Made by a program: the position numbers and the translations under genes
Shown: one piece after another, positions 23,854 through 37,235 of the stretch
Position numbering within the stretch: position 1 is the stretch's first letter
Layout of the letters: every line of letters begins with the position of its first letter
Notes under the pieces: model-generated
The model's input: only the letters and a program-made list of their open reading frames with translations
Databases searched by the model: none
Told to the model about the DNA's origin: nothing
Source of the DNA: Beta vulgaris subsp. vulgaris
Lineage: Eukaryota; Streptophyta; Magnoliopsida; Caryophyllales; Amaranthaceae
NCBI RefSeq assembly: GCF_026745355.1
Contig: NC_079209.1
Location: forward strand, 51,878,828 to 51,942,827
Direction: 5' to 3'
Length of the DNA: 64,000 nt

Positions 23854-24145
23854 ATAAGCAAGCAATAGGTCGAAAAGTTGAGGGTGAAGGAGAACAGAGG
23901 AAGGTTGATGTCTTGCCACGTAGGACAATTTTTTCTTGCTTTAATATTATATATATGATGATATGATATGATGATATGATGATGATAATCCACCCCTCCA
24001 ATTTACAACTTGGCCCACGTAAACATTTACAATCTTACACAGTGCAACAACCCAAAGTCGAGAAAACTGCGGAGAGAGAGAGTGTCTGTGTGAGTGACTG
24101 CGTGTGGATAAGGCTATTTCAGAAGCGCACAACGCCTACGCTACA

Positions 24146-27100
24146 ATGGCTGCTGTAGCTACTGTTGCAGGCAACATCTTTACTCCGCCATTATTATCCC
24201 GTCTTAAGCTCAAACCTCCAAATACACCTCTTATTTCTCTCTCCTCTTTTCAATCTAATCTCTTTGGCCTTCGCCTCTGCATTACTTCCTTCAAATTTCA
24301 TTCTTTCCCTCTTTCTCTCTCCTCTTCTCACCGTCTTTCGGTATCTGCTCGATTTACTCCCAATAATTCCGACGATGATACAATTCTCGGCTTATCTTCC
24401 GTTAGGTTAGCTTTAATTGCTGTTTTTTTTTGTTTTGCGGTTGAATTTTGTTGATTGATTCTTTTGCTAAATTCTTGAATTTTTGAAATAGGTCAGATAA
24501 AGTTAGGTTAATTGACGAGCAGCAAAATATGGTTAGTTTTTGGACTCTAATTGTGACTTTTTTTTTAATTTTTTGGTTTGGCTGGTGATTTGTATGAAAT
24601 TGATTTGAATTAGGTTGGAGTTTTATCGAAAAGTGAAGCTATTCGAAGAGCTGAGGATTTAGAGCTTGATCTGGTACGTTTTTATTGTTGTATATGTTGA
24701 TTCAGCACAGTTTTCTGCAATGTTTGGCTCAACTAATGCAAGTTACACGAAAAAAGATTGTTTTCTACATTTCGTTGGTGAAATGCTTAAAATGTATGCA
24801 CTACATGTTATTAATTGTTGAGAATCCCACTCTTCCCTGCTGGGCTTATAGAATGTTTTGTGAATGTATATATTTGCTTCCAAATGATGGTGCATTGCGC
24901 GTGTCCATGTATGTACTCTCTTGCTCCTATAGTGTGTGTTATGCCAGTTTCGCGAACATGGATTTATAAGTAGCAAACTTGTACATGGTTCTTTTGGGCT
25001 AACTAAACAGTACTAGATAGTAAATTTTGTTTAGTTACCCAATCTTATACCGCAATTTAGGTAATACTGGTCTGCGCTGATTCAAAAGCATAGCTAGTGA
25101 CTAGGATTGAACCATTATCTGGTAGTAGAGCAAGAAATCCAAGAACAGAGAAAGTTGATTGGCTGAATCTACATTTTTCGATTGAATAGGGTAAAAAAAG
25201 GGACAAATCAAAAGAGAAGATAGACAAGCACTTATGAATTAAAGGAGTAAACACACTGAGTACAATGTGTCTACAACCCATGCGTGATGCTAAGTCGTTA
25301 TGTTAAGTAGGTGGCAGTTTTTGAGTGAAAACCACATCGACATATTTATAGTTCCTCTGTTTTTTTAAGATCTATTATTTCACTTTTTGCTCGTTTGCCA
25401 ATGCGAACTTTGAGCATAAAAAACTTTGATTGTTGATAAGTAAAAGTTATAAAAAGTTGAATTTGAAAATGTATATTGGAGAGTATCTAAAATAGTACAT
25501 TATTGCCAAAGTAGAGTAGGTGAAGAGTGGAAAAGGATAAACGATAAATCTAACTAAAATCAGGGGATGGACGTTTGTAATAGATTTTAATTTATATTTA
25601 TATTATGAACATTATTGTAGAATTATACTATCTTCTTTTCTCCTTCATGTGCTTACCACTTTCATTCCTAAATGAAAAACCGTCGTATTATAATTTTTAT
25701 TTGTTATTTTGGTATTATATTAGATATTAGACCACATTATAGATTTAATAAGTTAGAATGTTATGCTGCTTCCAAGCAAAGTCCCTAACTAAGAATTCCA
25801 AAAACAGACAACTTCTGGGTCTGTGGCATGGCAGCGACATAAATTTGAAAAGTGAAGTAGGGTTACAATATATTAACTCAATTCTTTAGAAATGACCCTT
25901 AATTTAACATGACCTCTTATTTAGAGATTCAAGGGATACTACCTAATTATTACTCAAATGTACCTGAGAAATTAAATTGGACCCAAGGCTTGACCACATA
26001 ATAGCCTATCCCGACGTGATATTAGTATACATCGGATTTGAAGCCCTAAATCTACATGAATGTTGAGTCATAAGTATAGGGGGCCTTTATTTAACTTTGG
26101 TTTCAATAAGATAATAAAGCTTTGTTGTTCATATATTTTGGAACTGCTGGAATCTCAGACTTATTAGAAGTATTAGACAAGACACATCTTACTTTTTATC
26201 TTTTAAAATTTCTACCCAAGCACTCTTATCCATTCGAGGTGTCAAGCATGTGTGCAACATTGGGAGGCAAGGCCCTTAGGAAATTCAGAGTTACAAAGGG
26301 GCAATACTAAACTTATTAATGGTCTAGAAATGATCTCAATTGGTACTTAAGGAAAATTTCGGACCATAAATATGTGCCCTGTAATTGATTTTGTAGTTAT
26401 TGTGGGGCGATTTTCCTAAATCTAATCGTTACTTTTGACCTATTCCTCCTTGGAACAATGTCCATACTGCCTGTTTGGTAGTCCACTAATGGTAATGAAT
26501 CTATATGCAATTTTGTAAACAAAGTCACTTGCCAATGTTTTCCATAACCACTTTAGAACATGGATTCTATGAAGAAAATGATATGTTTTGGGATAAACAA
26601 GTATTAACATGGAAATTGGCATGAGATTCCATACAGAACATATCATTTGGATTGCCATTTTCACATTTGTTACCATCCACCAAACCATTAAAATAATGGG
26701 ACTTTGCTTTGAAGCATTTTGATTTTTTAGAGTCAATATAAGACACTGGTGTGAACATTGTTGTGGAGGGTGGGTTTGTCATGTTATCTGTAGTATTCTG
26801 TGGCCTGTGACAATAAATTTCTTACCCAATTGCCCTAGAAGTATATTGACTATGGTTGCATACAATTGAACCGTCTTAGAGATGGACGATTTATAAGGCT
26901 AAGCTGGGGATTTCACCTTTGAAATTTATCAAATTTGGTGTAACTCTTGACCTTTTTCTTAAAACATCATATATCTGTATAATAAGGACCATCAGGAATG
27001 GCTGTGATGTATAATTGTGACTATCTGTAGGCTTGCAGTTGCTGCACCCATCCAGTGCTTTTAGACTGCAAAGTGCATGTTTCTTATTTAAGACCAGTGA

Positions 27101-29185
27101 TGTGCTACAATTGGAAACTGAATGTGCAAGGGAGTGGGATTTCTCTTTTTCTTTGGAATTCATGCTGATACTGATAGGTGATCAATGCTTTATAATTACT
27201 CAAAAGGTGAGAGATGGAGTGTAGGATTGAAGGCATTGAGAAAAAGGGAGGGGTGAAGGCTAAAAATTGGTAGACAAAGTGATTGACATTGGGAGGGAAA
27301 GTGGAACTGCGTTAGAGATGCTACCATTGTTTTGCTTGCTGCACACAACCCTCTTTTTCGGTTGTTACTCATTCAGTGATGGGTTTATGTTTTTTGGGTG
27401 TAAAGTCATGTTGTCTTAATTTGTGCCTTTGTGGTATTAGAAGGCTCAAGAGCACAAGTGCTTGGTACTTGGTATAACAAAGTATCAGACTAAAGAAATA
27501 TAAGCTTACATAGTTTTATTGATCTGAAAATTTGCTTTGTTTCCAATTGGAACCCCCCTTGTTTAAAATGAGGTGGTGTATCCGTGTATGAGTTCACTAT
27601 TTCCTAGATTTTGGACTTCTTGCTTGTGTTCACTCTCTCAGAGTAATATGGAATTTTCTATGAATGATCCAAACAGTTTAGTTTTCTTGTTGGAAATTGA
27701 TTTGGTTGGGTTACTTCTGCAGGTTCAGCTTAATTAGTTTTTGAGGTTGACTGCTACAGTGATTGAGTGGTTAACAGTAATTACATTTGTGTAGGTGGTG
27801 GTTTCACCTGATGCAGATCCTCCTGTTGTCAGAATAATGAACTATGAGTAGGTTGCCATATCCTTCTTGTTTCCGTTGATTCCTCCTCCCCCCCTGAACA
27901 TAAGAATTTTATTGCTCCATGTAAATTGATTAGCCTTATTTCTTTTAAATTGTTTTTTTACCAAGACAGTGGCTTATGGTGACTGGCTTTGTGATTTGCA
28001 GTTTTGCAAATTTTATTTGAGCAGCTGCATTTTTTTCGAGTTTCTTTTTCTTATACCGTGCCATTTTTATTTCAATCAGCAAATATAGATATGAACAGCA
28101 GAAAAAGAAAAGGGAGCAGCAGAAGAAAAGTGCTGGTAAATGACTTCTCTATTTAGCATTTCCAGTTGTCTGATTCATGTATGTAGCCATGTCAAAGATA
28201 CTAACTCAATTATGCTTTTGATTTTTAGCAAGTCGTATGGACTTAAAAGAACTCAAGATGGGGTAAGAGCAACCTATCTTAAATACCTATTTTTCCAGAC
28301 TTTCTTTTCTTATAAATGGAAAAGCTATTAGGCGAGCAAAGTCTTCCTTACCTGACTGGACTTATTCTGTACTTTCTTTTAGGTACAACATTGATGTCCA
28401 TGATTATTCTGTGCGCCTCAGAGCTGCACAGAAGTTCTTAAAAGATGGTGACAAGGTTACTCAGCATTCCTATTGACTACCATCTATGCTCCGTTTTCAT
28501 CATTCTACAATTGTCGCTCACTACATTGAGCATTTCGGTTCGTGTTTACAGGTGAAGGTTATAGTAAATTTGAAAGGACGTGGGAATGCCTTTTTAGAGA
28601 AAGCGGTTCAGCTCATCAGAAAGTTCCAAACCGAGCTTGGTGAGGTAATCACTCTAATCTATGCCAAATGGATGATATGACATGTGGTTGCAAGTTCATA
28701 ATTTTGATTCTTCCTATGTTTGTATATGGAATGGATTGTGATCGGATGACATTTGAAGGGTGGCAACTCTTGTGAAATAGATAGAGAGAAAGCACAATGA
28801 ATGTTATAATTTGATGGCATATTTTCTCTCTAAAATATTTAAATTACTATCCTCTAACTCTCCTGAAAGGGTTAGGGTTTTCAACCTAGGGCCACCCAAA
28901 CATTTTCCGCTTTGAGTGATCTATTTTTTGATTATTGATTGATCTGATTTGCAGCTTGCAACTGAGGAGCACAATAATTTTAATCGCCGGAAGCGAGAAG
29001 ATATCACTGAGAGATTTATATATCTGATTCTGGTACCGAACAAAAATGTTGTGCAAAAGACCCCGGAAGCTCCAAAGACGGAAGCTCCAAAGACAGAAGT
29101 TCCAAAAAAGAATCCCACTTCAACTCCAGAAGAAGTCTCAGCCGGCGCTTTTAGCTCTTTGAAATCAATGTTTAACGAATCTTAG
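24146..29185 (+). CDS. Chloroplast translation initiation factor IF-3
   Basis: IF-3 binds the small (30S) ribosomal subunit, keeps the subunits apart and proofreads start-codon pairing; this form should act in plastids. Exons are 24146-24405, 24492-24531, 24614-24673, 27795-27847, 28080-28135, 28229-28262, 28383-28455, 28552-28644 and 28955-29185, all with GT-AG borders and matching phase, giving 299 aa. Residues 1 to about 80 are Ser/Leu/Phe-rich with few acids, a plausible transit peptide. The IF-3 N domain starts near residue 90 (VRLIDEQQNMVGVLSKSEA), and the linker is Lys/Gln-rich (KYRYEQQKKKREQQKK). The C domain contains LKELKMGYNIDVHDYSVR and NLKGRGNAFLEKAVQLI. The tail repeats PKTEAPKTEVPKK. 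Length and architecture fit plant plastid IF-3s (SVR9/SVR9L1 type). The 3.1-kb third intron is unusually long next to the others and holds MITE-like sequence. Confidence 0.93.
26475..26700. mobile_element. Possible Tourist-like MITE in IF-3 intron 3
   Basis: CTGTTTGGTAGTCCACTAATGG on the left and the complement of CATCCACCAAACCATT on the right look like loose inverted ends, with GGTAATG/CATTTGTTACC words inside. Borders and target duplication are not clear. Confidence 0.3.
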
Positions 29186-29575
29186 GATCGGAGGGGGATA
29201 GGCGGCTGGTAATCGTCGTTATGCCAAGTATGATAGCAACTACAGCTTTTGTATAGCATTAATGAGATAGAGTTTGTACCTTGTATGGCTCACATGGTTT
29301 ACTCAAGGTTGTAGAAATTACCTTCGAGTTGCTGTGGTAGGGTCAGGAGTATATTGTTCGTAAAAGTTATATGGAAAAAAAAACAATTTTCTGAAGGGAA
29401 GGTAAAATGTGAACCAATTAAGTTTTGAGCGAGTGTTGAGAAAGTTATAACATCATCGTCAATCACAAGGGCGTGATGAAAATTTGTAGATTATACCAAC
29501 TATATAACGAAAAATTTTGATGGAGTAAAATCTAAGAAATTGCAAAGAGATTACTAGATTAGAACTTGTCTTCTA

Positions 29576-29890
29576 GGCCTCGTTTGGTTCACATGGGAAG
29601 TAATTTCCCATGGGAATCTACATTTCATCGGAAATTCTTTCCCTTGTTAATTTCCTAGGAATTAGACAAAATTGTTTGGTTGACACCATAGGAAATTGCA
29701 TTTCCTAGGAAATTACTCACCAAGGGGGGGCTTGGTGAGTGATTTCCCATGTTTCATGGGAAATTCTATTTCCCTTGGAATTTGTATTTCCTATGTTTTT
29801 CCCATTTTCCTCCAACCAAACACAACACCCATAATGTATTTTCTAGGAATTTGTATTTCCAAGGGAAATAGCTTCCAACCAAACAACACC
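29576..29890. mobile_element. Tourist/Harbinger-like MITE, 315 bp
   Basis: The inverted ends are GGCCTCGTTTGGTT and the complement GGTGTTGTTTGGTT, with CTA duplications at 29573-29575 and 29891-29893. The interior repeats TTTCCTAGGAAAT/ATTTCCCATGG words in both orientations. It lies 390 bp after the IF-3 stop. Confidence 0.75.
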
Positions 29891-30045
29891 CTAGTTTGAA
29901 GAAATTTCCTATTAACTCAACTTTGTGTTCAAGCTCAAATGTAGTAAAGTACATTGGTTTTAGTGATATGCTTTTTGCAAGGTTATTTTAACATCCCTTT
30001 TTCCTATAATGAAAATATATGTTTAATTATATATATATATATATA

Positions 30046-30375
30046 GTGAGTAGGACTGTTCAATGTCGGATATCGGATTAGATCAGAGGAATTGCGATCC
30101 GTATCCGATTCGAAATTTTCGAATATCTGAACTTTTCGGATCGGATCACCGGGTTTTCGGATTGGGCCGTTGACATTTTTGAAACCTTTCTATCCGTATC
30201 CGGTCTGAAAACCCGAATTTTTCGGATATTCGATCCGAAATATCCGAAATCTTAAAATCAAATCAAATATCCGAAATTTCGGCTCGGATATTCGAAATTT
30301 CGAATCGAATATTCGAAATTTCGGATCAGATCGACGGATTTCCGGATCCGATAATTCGGATCGGATATTAAGGAG
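30046..30375. mobile_element. Repeat built of GGATATCCGAA-type words
   Basis: The stretch begins AGTAGGACTGTTCAATGTCGG and consists of degenerate repeats of TCGGATATCCG, CGAAATTTCGAA and GATCCGATT in both orientations, making many small palindromes. It resembles other word-repeat elements in this window. No target duplication was found. It abuts the CESA7 promoter. Confidence 0.5.
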
Positions 30376-30388
30376 GCAGTATTTTTCT

Positions 30389-30395
30389 ACCAACT
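30389..30395 (+). promoter_or_regulatory. Possible secondary-wall MYB element upstream of CESA7
   Basis: ACCAACT fits the secondary-wall MYB-responsive consensus ACC[A/T]A[A/C][C/T], bound by MYB46/MYB83 in Arabidopsis wall genes. It lies 429 bp before the CESA7 ATG. A 7-bp match is weak on its own. Confidence 0.25.
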
Positions 30396-30823
30396 AAAGT
30401 TGCCTAAGAAAAATAATCTCCCTGATGTAATCAAGCATATTTTGACTACAAAATCAACCAGCATACAATTGGTTATTTCTTGTAGCAGACACAACAATTC
30501 TTAAAACAAAAACAAGAAGAAAAAAGAGTACGCATACTAGTAGTGAGTCGTTGGTATAAAACAAGAGTATAGAAATGCAAAGTTAGTTGAGTTAGACAGT
30601 TGAGATTACAACAAGAGTTAAGAGGTAACTTTACTTCAAGGCAATCAACAAATGGGACTCCACAACAAACTATATACCATATGTTACACCATTAGGTAAG
30701 AGACTAAGCTTTATGTCCTACCACCTCTTTTTCTTCATTCATAAATTAGAAAGCCTCCCTTAACCTTACAATCTTCATACCTCATTACTCCCACATACAC
30801 TTTCATCATCCACCCTTCTCTCA

Positions 30824-33800
30824 ATGGAAGCAAGCGCCGGCCTCGTCGCCGGTTCTCATAACCGGAATGAACTTGTTGTCATCCAAGGCCATGAAGAGGT
30901 AACCAACAATGCTTTTATCATGCATAAACATACTTCCTCCGTTTCTTTTTACTTGTAACGGTTTGACTTTTACACTATTCACTAACTCTACTTAATTTAT
31001 GTTTGGTGATTTATAGTTAAGGAAAAATATATTCATGTGAGATCTTGTTTGATTTCGTCTGAATGTACATTTTCCGAATATATACTTTTTATAATTTTTA
31101 TTTATCGGTAATTATATTTATTGATAGTTGAAATTATGCATTGGCAAGCGTGAAAGTCAAACTGTTGCAAGTAAAAAGAAAGGAAGTATTACACAAACAC
31201 AAACTTCATGTATATATGTTAAGATGCATTATTGAAATTTTTGTATAAACTTCATGTATGAACTTGTATGTATGTTAAACATGTTTCCAACTTTAGGCGT
31301 TGAAAAAAAGATGCATTATTGTAAAAAAAAATCATGTACTTGTAGCTTTATTTTTATATTTATTTTTTCGATTATCAAATGTTTTTGACACGTGTTATAG
31401 AGATCACCCATGCTAAGATGCTTAAGTTATAATATGTTATTATTGTCTTAGAGCTGACAATCTCTAACCTGACACGACAATTCTAAGTATTGGTCATTTT
31501 ATTTTTTAGAATGTCTTATTGTATGTGTTTTGTCAAGTAGGAGTGAACTCAGTGTTAGTTTTTACGTTATCTATGGTAATATGGTATGATCTTGATCTTT
31601 TGTGGATGCTTTGTGTATACAGTTGGTCTTGTAAGAAACCGCCTAATTTTAACCTAAAATTAGGAACGGTCCAAGCCTCATATTAAGAGGTGAACATGTC
31701 ACTTTTTTTTTTTAATATAGTGACTAGTTTAATCTATTTAGGGACGAGGTTAATCTATTTCGTGAGCAGTTTAATCTATTCAGTAATGACATTTTTAATC
31801 CATTCAGTGACTAGTTTAATCCGTTCGGTAAAACTACCGAGTTGTTTTTTTTTTTTTTAAATTATCTGTTGTAGTTCGATAATCAAGAAAAAAGAAAGGA
31901 GAAGAGAATGGATGACTAGAATAGTGTTAGGGTGAAATTCAATGGGCTTGTTAGAAAAATTCAGTCTTGAATTCGTCTAATTTTATGTTAAAATTACACT
32001 GCCTATTCTAATAATTTGTGTTGTGTATATGCAGCCAAAACCATTGAAGGATCTGAGTGGACAAGTTTGTGAGATATGTGGAGATGAGATCGGACTTTCC
32101 GTTGATGGAGACCTGTTTGTTGCTTGCAATGAGTGTGGTTTTCCGGTGTGCCGTCCTTGCTATGAGTATGAAAGGAGAGAAGGCAGCCAAAACTGTCCTC
32201 AGTGCAAGACCAGATACAAGAGGCTCAAAGGTACATAGCTAGTAAAGATGATTGAGTTTATCCCTTGCAACAAAACTTTAGCTTTTCTTTCTCTACATCA
32301 AATTTCAATGAATGAGCCTGGTAAGACTGTAGCTTGAACTGCAGTTTAAACTGTTCTGAACATGTAACGATTGAGGTGTTAATAGGGAGTCCAAGGGTGG
32401 AGGGAGATGATGAAGAAGAAGACATTGATGATATCGAGCACGAGTTCAACATGGATGATGAGCAGTATAAAAACAACCATGTTGCTGAAGCAATGCTTCA
32501 TGGGAAAATGAGTTATGGACGAGGTCATGATGATGAAGAAAATGCTCATTTTCCTCCTGTTATAGCTGGTCTTCGCTCTCGACATGTGAGTTCAACATTA
32601 CAACCTTCCCAATTTGCTTTTTGGACAGTCTTGTATTGATCGTTATTATACTTTATTATGTATTAATAGAGATTAGTGACGTTGTTATTTTCAATGTACA
32701 TATCGAGATAAATCTAACACGATCTCACAAGATTATGTATCTTTTATATACGTTGTTGAGAAATTATGGTGAAAACTTTATAAGGTCTGACTTTGTAAAA
32801 AGAAATGTGAAGTTTATTATTATAGGACGGAAGGAGTATTACCAATTATTTGATTCATTTTGATGCATATATGCAGGTCAGTGGGGAGTTTCCAATCTCT
32901 GGTAATGGAGCAGATCACATGCCTACACTGCATAAGCGTGTGCATCCATATCCTACGTCTGAGCCAGGTTCTGTTTCGCTTTTTCCGACCTCAAGTCTTA
33001 ATGTCTGAGCTCAAATAATTTTCTGTGTCTTACTTTGCTAGAAGTCTAATGATCAATAGAAGTTACTAGACCAATCAAAACATAAATTTCTCGCAGTCTC
33101 GTGTATGCAACAATGTATACTCATAATATCTGCTAGATTTATGTCAAGTTTGAAATATATGCTAGTAAACTCCACCATCACAAGGCGAATAATAAGATCT
33201 AATAGCAACAGAAAATGCCATATGTTCAAAGTTTATTTAGTAGAACGCCATAGCTATATCAACATGTTTGAAGACTTAAAACCATAATGTTTACTGTAAC
33301 TGGATACAGGAAGTGCAAGATGGGAGGACAAAAAAGATGGAGGATGGAATGAATGGAAACTGCAACAGGGGAATCTGGGGCCTGATCATGAAGATTATAA
33401 TGACTTGGAAAACGCCATGTAAAAACTGTCATAATCTATAATAGTGCTCTTGAGCCATATAATATTTGCTCACTGATTTGTGTAAATATATGTAGGAATG
33501 ATGAAGCAAGGCAACCACTATCTCGGAAGGTACCCATTGCATCTAGCAAGATCAATCCCTATCGTATGCTGATTGTTCTTCGGCTTTTTGTTTTGGCTAT
33601 GTTCCTTCGATATCGTATCCTGAACCCTGTCCATGATGCCATTGGGCTCTGGCTGACATCTGTGATTTGTGAGATATGGTTTGCCTTCTCATGGATCCTT
33701 GATCAGTTCCCAAAATGGTTCCCCATAGATCGAGAAACATACTTAGATCGCCTCTCACTCAGGTAAAAGCAACTGCATTACTTCTGCATATAGCACCAGC

Positions 33801-36800
33801 TAAATTTTCAGATTGCATAGACATTGAAATGATGATATCACTGATGACTTGCATAATTAGAAGTTCAAATAATCAATGAATGAACCAAGGACAAAAGAAA
33901 ATCCCCTCTGAAAATAATGGAATAAAAATGACAAAAAGTGCCCAATGTTGAACAAAGTTTCTGACTCCAAGTTTGTTGTGCAGATATGAGAAAGAAGGTG
34001 AGCCAAATATGCTTGCACCCATTGATGTCTTTGTCAGTACGGTTGATCCGATGAAAGAACCTCCTCTTAGTACAGCCAACACTATTCTATCTATATTAGC
34101 AATGGACTATCCAGTTGAGAAGGTCTCATGCTATATTTCTGATGATGGAGCTTCAATGCTTACCTTTGAAGCACTCTCAGAAACTGCAGAATTTGCTAGA
34201 CAATGGGTTCCTTTCTGCAAGAAATTTTCCATAGAACCTAGAGCACCAGAGTTTTACTTTTCCAATAAAATTGATTATCTCAAGGACAAGGTCCAACCAA
34301 CTTTTGTGAAGGAGCGACGATCTATGAAGGTATTGCTATGTGGCATTGGCTTCATACAAGCATGTTTAACTTATAGCTATATAGTATGAGTTCTAAGCTG
34401 AATGTTGTGGTACTTGTATTTTCCAGAGAGCCTATGAAGAATTTAAGGTTCGGGTAAATGCACTAGTGGCAAAAGCCTTGAAAGCGCCTCCAGAAGGTTG
34501 GATCATGCAAGATGGAACACCATGGCCCGGAAATAATACAAAGGATCACCCTGGTATGATTCAAGTTTTTCTAGGACAGAATGGAGGACATGACACTGAA
34601 GGAAATGAACTTCCCCGTTTGGTTTATGTCTCTCGTGAGAAGAGGCCCGGCTTCCAACATCACAAGAAAGCTGGTGCAATGAATGCCTTGGTAAGTATTA
34701 GAACTTCAGAAGTAACAGGTGAAGTAATTTCATCTAAGAAAAAGATGAAAATGAAAAGAAAGATGTAGGAAGAAAAATACGGTCACCTTTAAATATTTGT
34801 GCCTTCAAAATTTAAGGCTCGGATCCAGGTTTTATATCTTGAATTAGAAGCATCAAAGTGAGTAAAGTTCATTTAAATGCATAAAAAATACCAAGGAAGA
34901 AACACCTAGATCATTTATAGATTTATTGAATAAAAAGATATGGCTGCCACTACAAAAATTAGCAATTTTGTGGAACATTAATGTACCTTCAAACCTGCAG
35001 GTTCGTGTCGCTGCAGTTCTAACGAATGCACCTTTCATGTTAAATTTGGATTGTGACCACTACTTGAACAACAGTAAGGCGGTTAGGGAAGCAATGTGTT
35101 TCTTGATGGATCCACAAACTGGAAAGAAAGTTTGCTATGTTCAATTTCCTCAAAGATTTGATGGCATAGACAAGAATGATCGATATGCCAATAGAAATAC
35201 AGTGTTTTTTGATGTAAGCTTCTTGTCATAGCCTAAAATTTTCGGCAATAACATATTTTATAGATATTGTATTCTAAAGAGTGATTGTCCTTATTTGTCA
35301 GATTAACATGAAAGGACTAGATGGAATTCAAGGACCTGTCTATGTGGGAACAGGATGTGTCTTCAGAAGGCAAGCCTTGTATGGTTATGAACCACCTAAA
35401 CGTCCAAAGAGGCCAAAGATGGTAAGTTGTGCCTGCTGCCCATGTTTTGGTCGCCGCAAGAAGCATCAAAAGTCCAAACTTAGTGCAAAAGGAGATGCTA
35501 ACATAGACGTTCAAGGTTTTGTACACAATCTCCGTACCTACTAGATGACAGAAGCTTTCAACCTCAGTTAACTTTCAGCAGAACTAACATATATTTACTA
35601 ATATAGGTTATGAGGACGATCAGGAGCTCCTAATGTCCCAGATGAATTTTGAAAAGAAATTTGGACAGTCAGCAATTTTTGTGACTTCAACCTTGATGAT
35701 TGATGGAGGGGTTCCTCCCTCATCAAGTCCAGCAGCACTCCTGAAGGAAGCCATTCATGTCATTAGCTGTGGTTATGAGGATAAAACAGAATGGGGTATC
35801 GAGGTAAAACTCTAAGCATCAGAAAATTATGATTAGTAGCTCTATGTTTGAACTAATGATATAGCCATCACATCAGTGAAGAACTGTCAACATGTTTATG
35901 TCTTCAAAATACACCATAGATCATACAATTATCTTGCAAACAACAACAATCAGTAAAACTTAATAATCTCTAACATCTAATTATTGGATGTCCAGTTGGG
36001 TTGGATTTATGGATCAATTACAGAGGACATCCTAACAGGATTCAAGATGCATTGCCGTGGTTGGAGGTCAATATATTGCATGCCGAAAAGACCTGCATTT
36101 AAAGGGTCTGCTCCTATCAACCTCTCTGATCGGCTTAACCAGGTGCTTCGTTGGGCCCTTGGTTCTGTCGAAATCTTCTTCAGTCGGCACAGCCCATTAT
36201 GGTATGGGTATAAAGGAGGAAAACTAAAGTTTCTTGAGCGCTTTGCATATGTAAACACTACTATCTACCCCTTCACCTCCTTGCCATTGCTTGCCTATTG
36301 TATACTTCCAGCCATCTGTCTGCTCACTGGAAAATTCATCATGCCAACGGTAAAAATATTTCTCCTTGTACTACAAGCTCAATAAATATACTATAGCATT
36401 ATATTCAAGGAAAGTTTCCAATATCTTTCTCCATACATGTGAAAGGCAAAGAAAAGCAACTTCAGATGTAGAGAATAAATGCTAAAGCTCCTCAAATGTT
36501 CATAAGTAGTTGATAGCTCAGTTTGACTAATCCTATTAAGCAATTGTGGTTGTATTACTATAAAATGTTTCCTCCTATTTCATCTTTTGTATATCGTCTT
36601 TCATCTCTATCGGAAGTCTATATTTTAATTTGCTTTCGTCTAATATGCAGATTAGCACTTTTGGAAGTCTTTTCTACCTTGGACTCTTTATGTCAATCAT
36701 TGCCACTGGAATTCTTGAGCTCAAGTGGAGTGGAGTTAGCATAGAAGAATGGTGGAGAAATGAGCAATTTTGGGTCATTGGTGGAGTGTCAGCACATCTG

Positions 36801-37235
36801 TTCGCGGTCATACAAGGGCTTCTTAAGATTTTGGCTGGAATTGACACTAACTTTACAGTCACATCAAAGACTGTTGATGATGAGGATGAATTTTCTGAAC
36901 TCTATACCTTTAAGTGGACAACTCTTCTTATTCCTCCAACCACAATCTTAATCATCAACTTAGTAGGAGTCGTTGCTGGAATCTCTGATGCCATAAATAG
37001 TGGATACCAGTCATGGGGACCTCTCTTTGGAAAGCTTTTCTTCGCGTTTTGGGTGATTGTCCATCTCTATCCATTCCTTAAAGGTCTCATGGGGAGGCAA
37101 AACAGGACACCAACCATTGTTGTCATATGGTCAATTCTATTGGCCTCTATATTCTCCTTACTCTGGGTGCGGATTGACCCGTTTGTTGTAAGAGCAAAGG
37201 GTCCTGATACGAAGGCATGTGGACTCAATTGCTGA
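30824..37235 (+). CDS. CESA7: Cellulose synthase A catalytic subunit, CESA7/IRX3 type
   Basis: This plasma-membrane glycosyltransferase polymerises UDP-glucose into beta-1,4-glucan as one of three subunit types of the secondary-wall rosette complex. Exons are 30824-30898, 32035-32230, 32386-32585, 32877-32967, 33310-33418, 33496-33762, 33984-34329, 34427-34690, 35001-35213, 35302-35515, 35607-35803, 35996-36349 and 36651-37235, phases consistent, 1036 aa. Its N-terminus [20 protein letters not shown] and the segment [11 protein letters not shown] match Arabidopsis CESA7 as I remember it (1026 aa), unlike CESA4, CESA8 or primary-wall types. Residues 37 to about 85 form the Cys-rich RING finger; two membrane helices lie near 240-287. 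Catalytic motifs are DDG at 366-368, DCD at 533-535, TED at 733-735 and QVLRW at 773-777. About six C-terminal helices follow, ending CGLNC. All key residues are present, so it looks functional. Introns carry a Stowaway MITE and a minisatellite. Confidence 0.96.
30933..31186. mobile_element. Stowaway-like MITE (family S1, diverged) in CESA7 intron 1
   Basis: The ends CTTCCTCCGTTTCTTTTTAC and AAAAAGAAAGGAAG are flanked by TA at 30931-30932 and 31187-31188. The interior keeps GATCTTGTTTGATTTCGTC and GCATTGGCAAGCGTGAAA. Confidence 0.83.
31710..31840. repeat. Degenerate minisatellite in CESA7 intron 1
   Basis: The word GTTTAATCTATTCAGTGA recurs about five times in diverged form with spacing near 25-30 bp. 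It also varies as GGTTAATCTATTTCGTGA and GTTTAATCCGTTCGGT. Confidence 0.6.

Noticed and set aside
25351..25610. Another Stowaway MITE in IF-3 intron 3
   Set aside because: GTTCCTCTGTTTTTTTAAGATC after TA resembles a left end, but I could not find a matching right end.
30190..30393. A 67-codon minus-strand frame with FRIFD repeats
   Set aside because: It is a translation of the GGATATCCGAA word array and not a protein gene.
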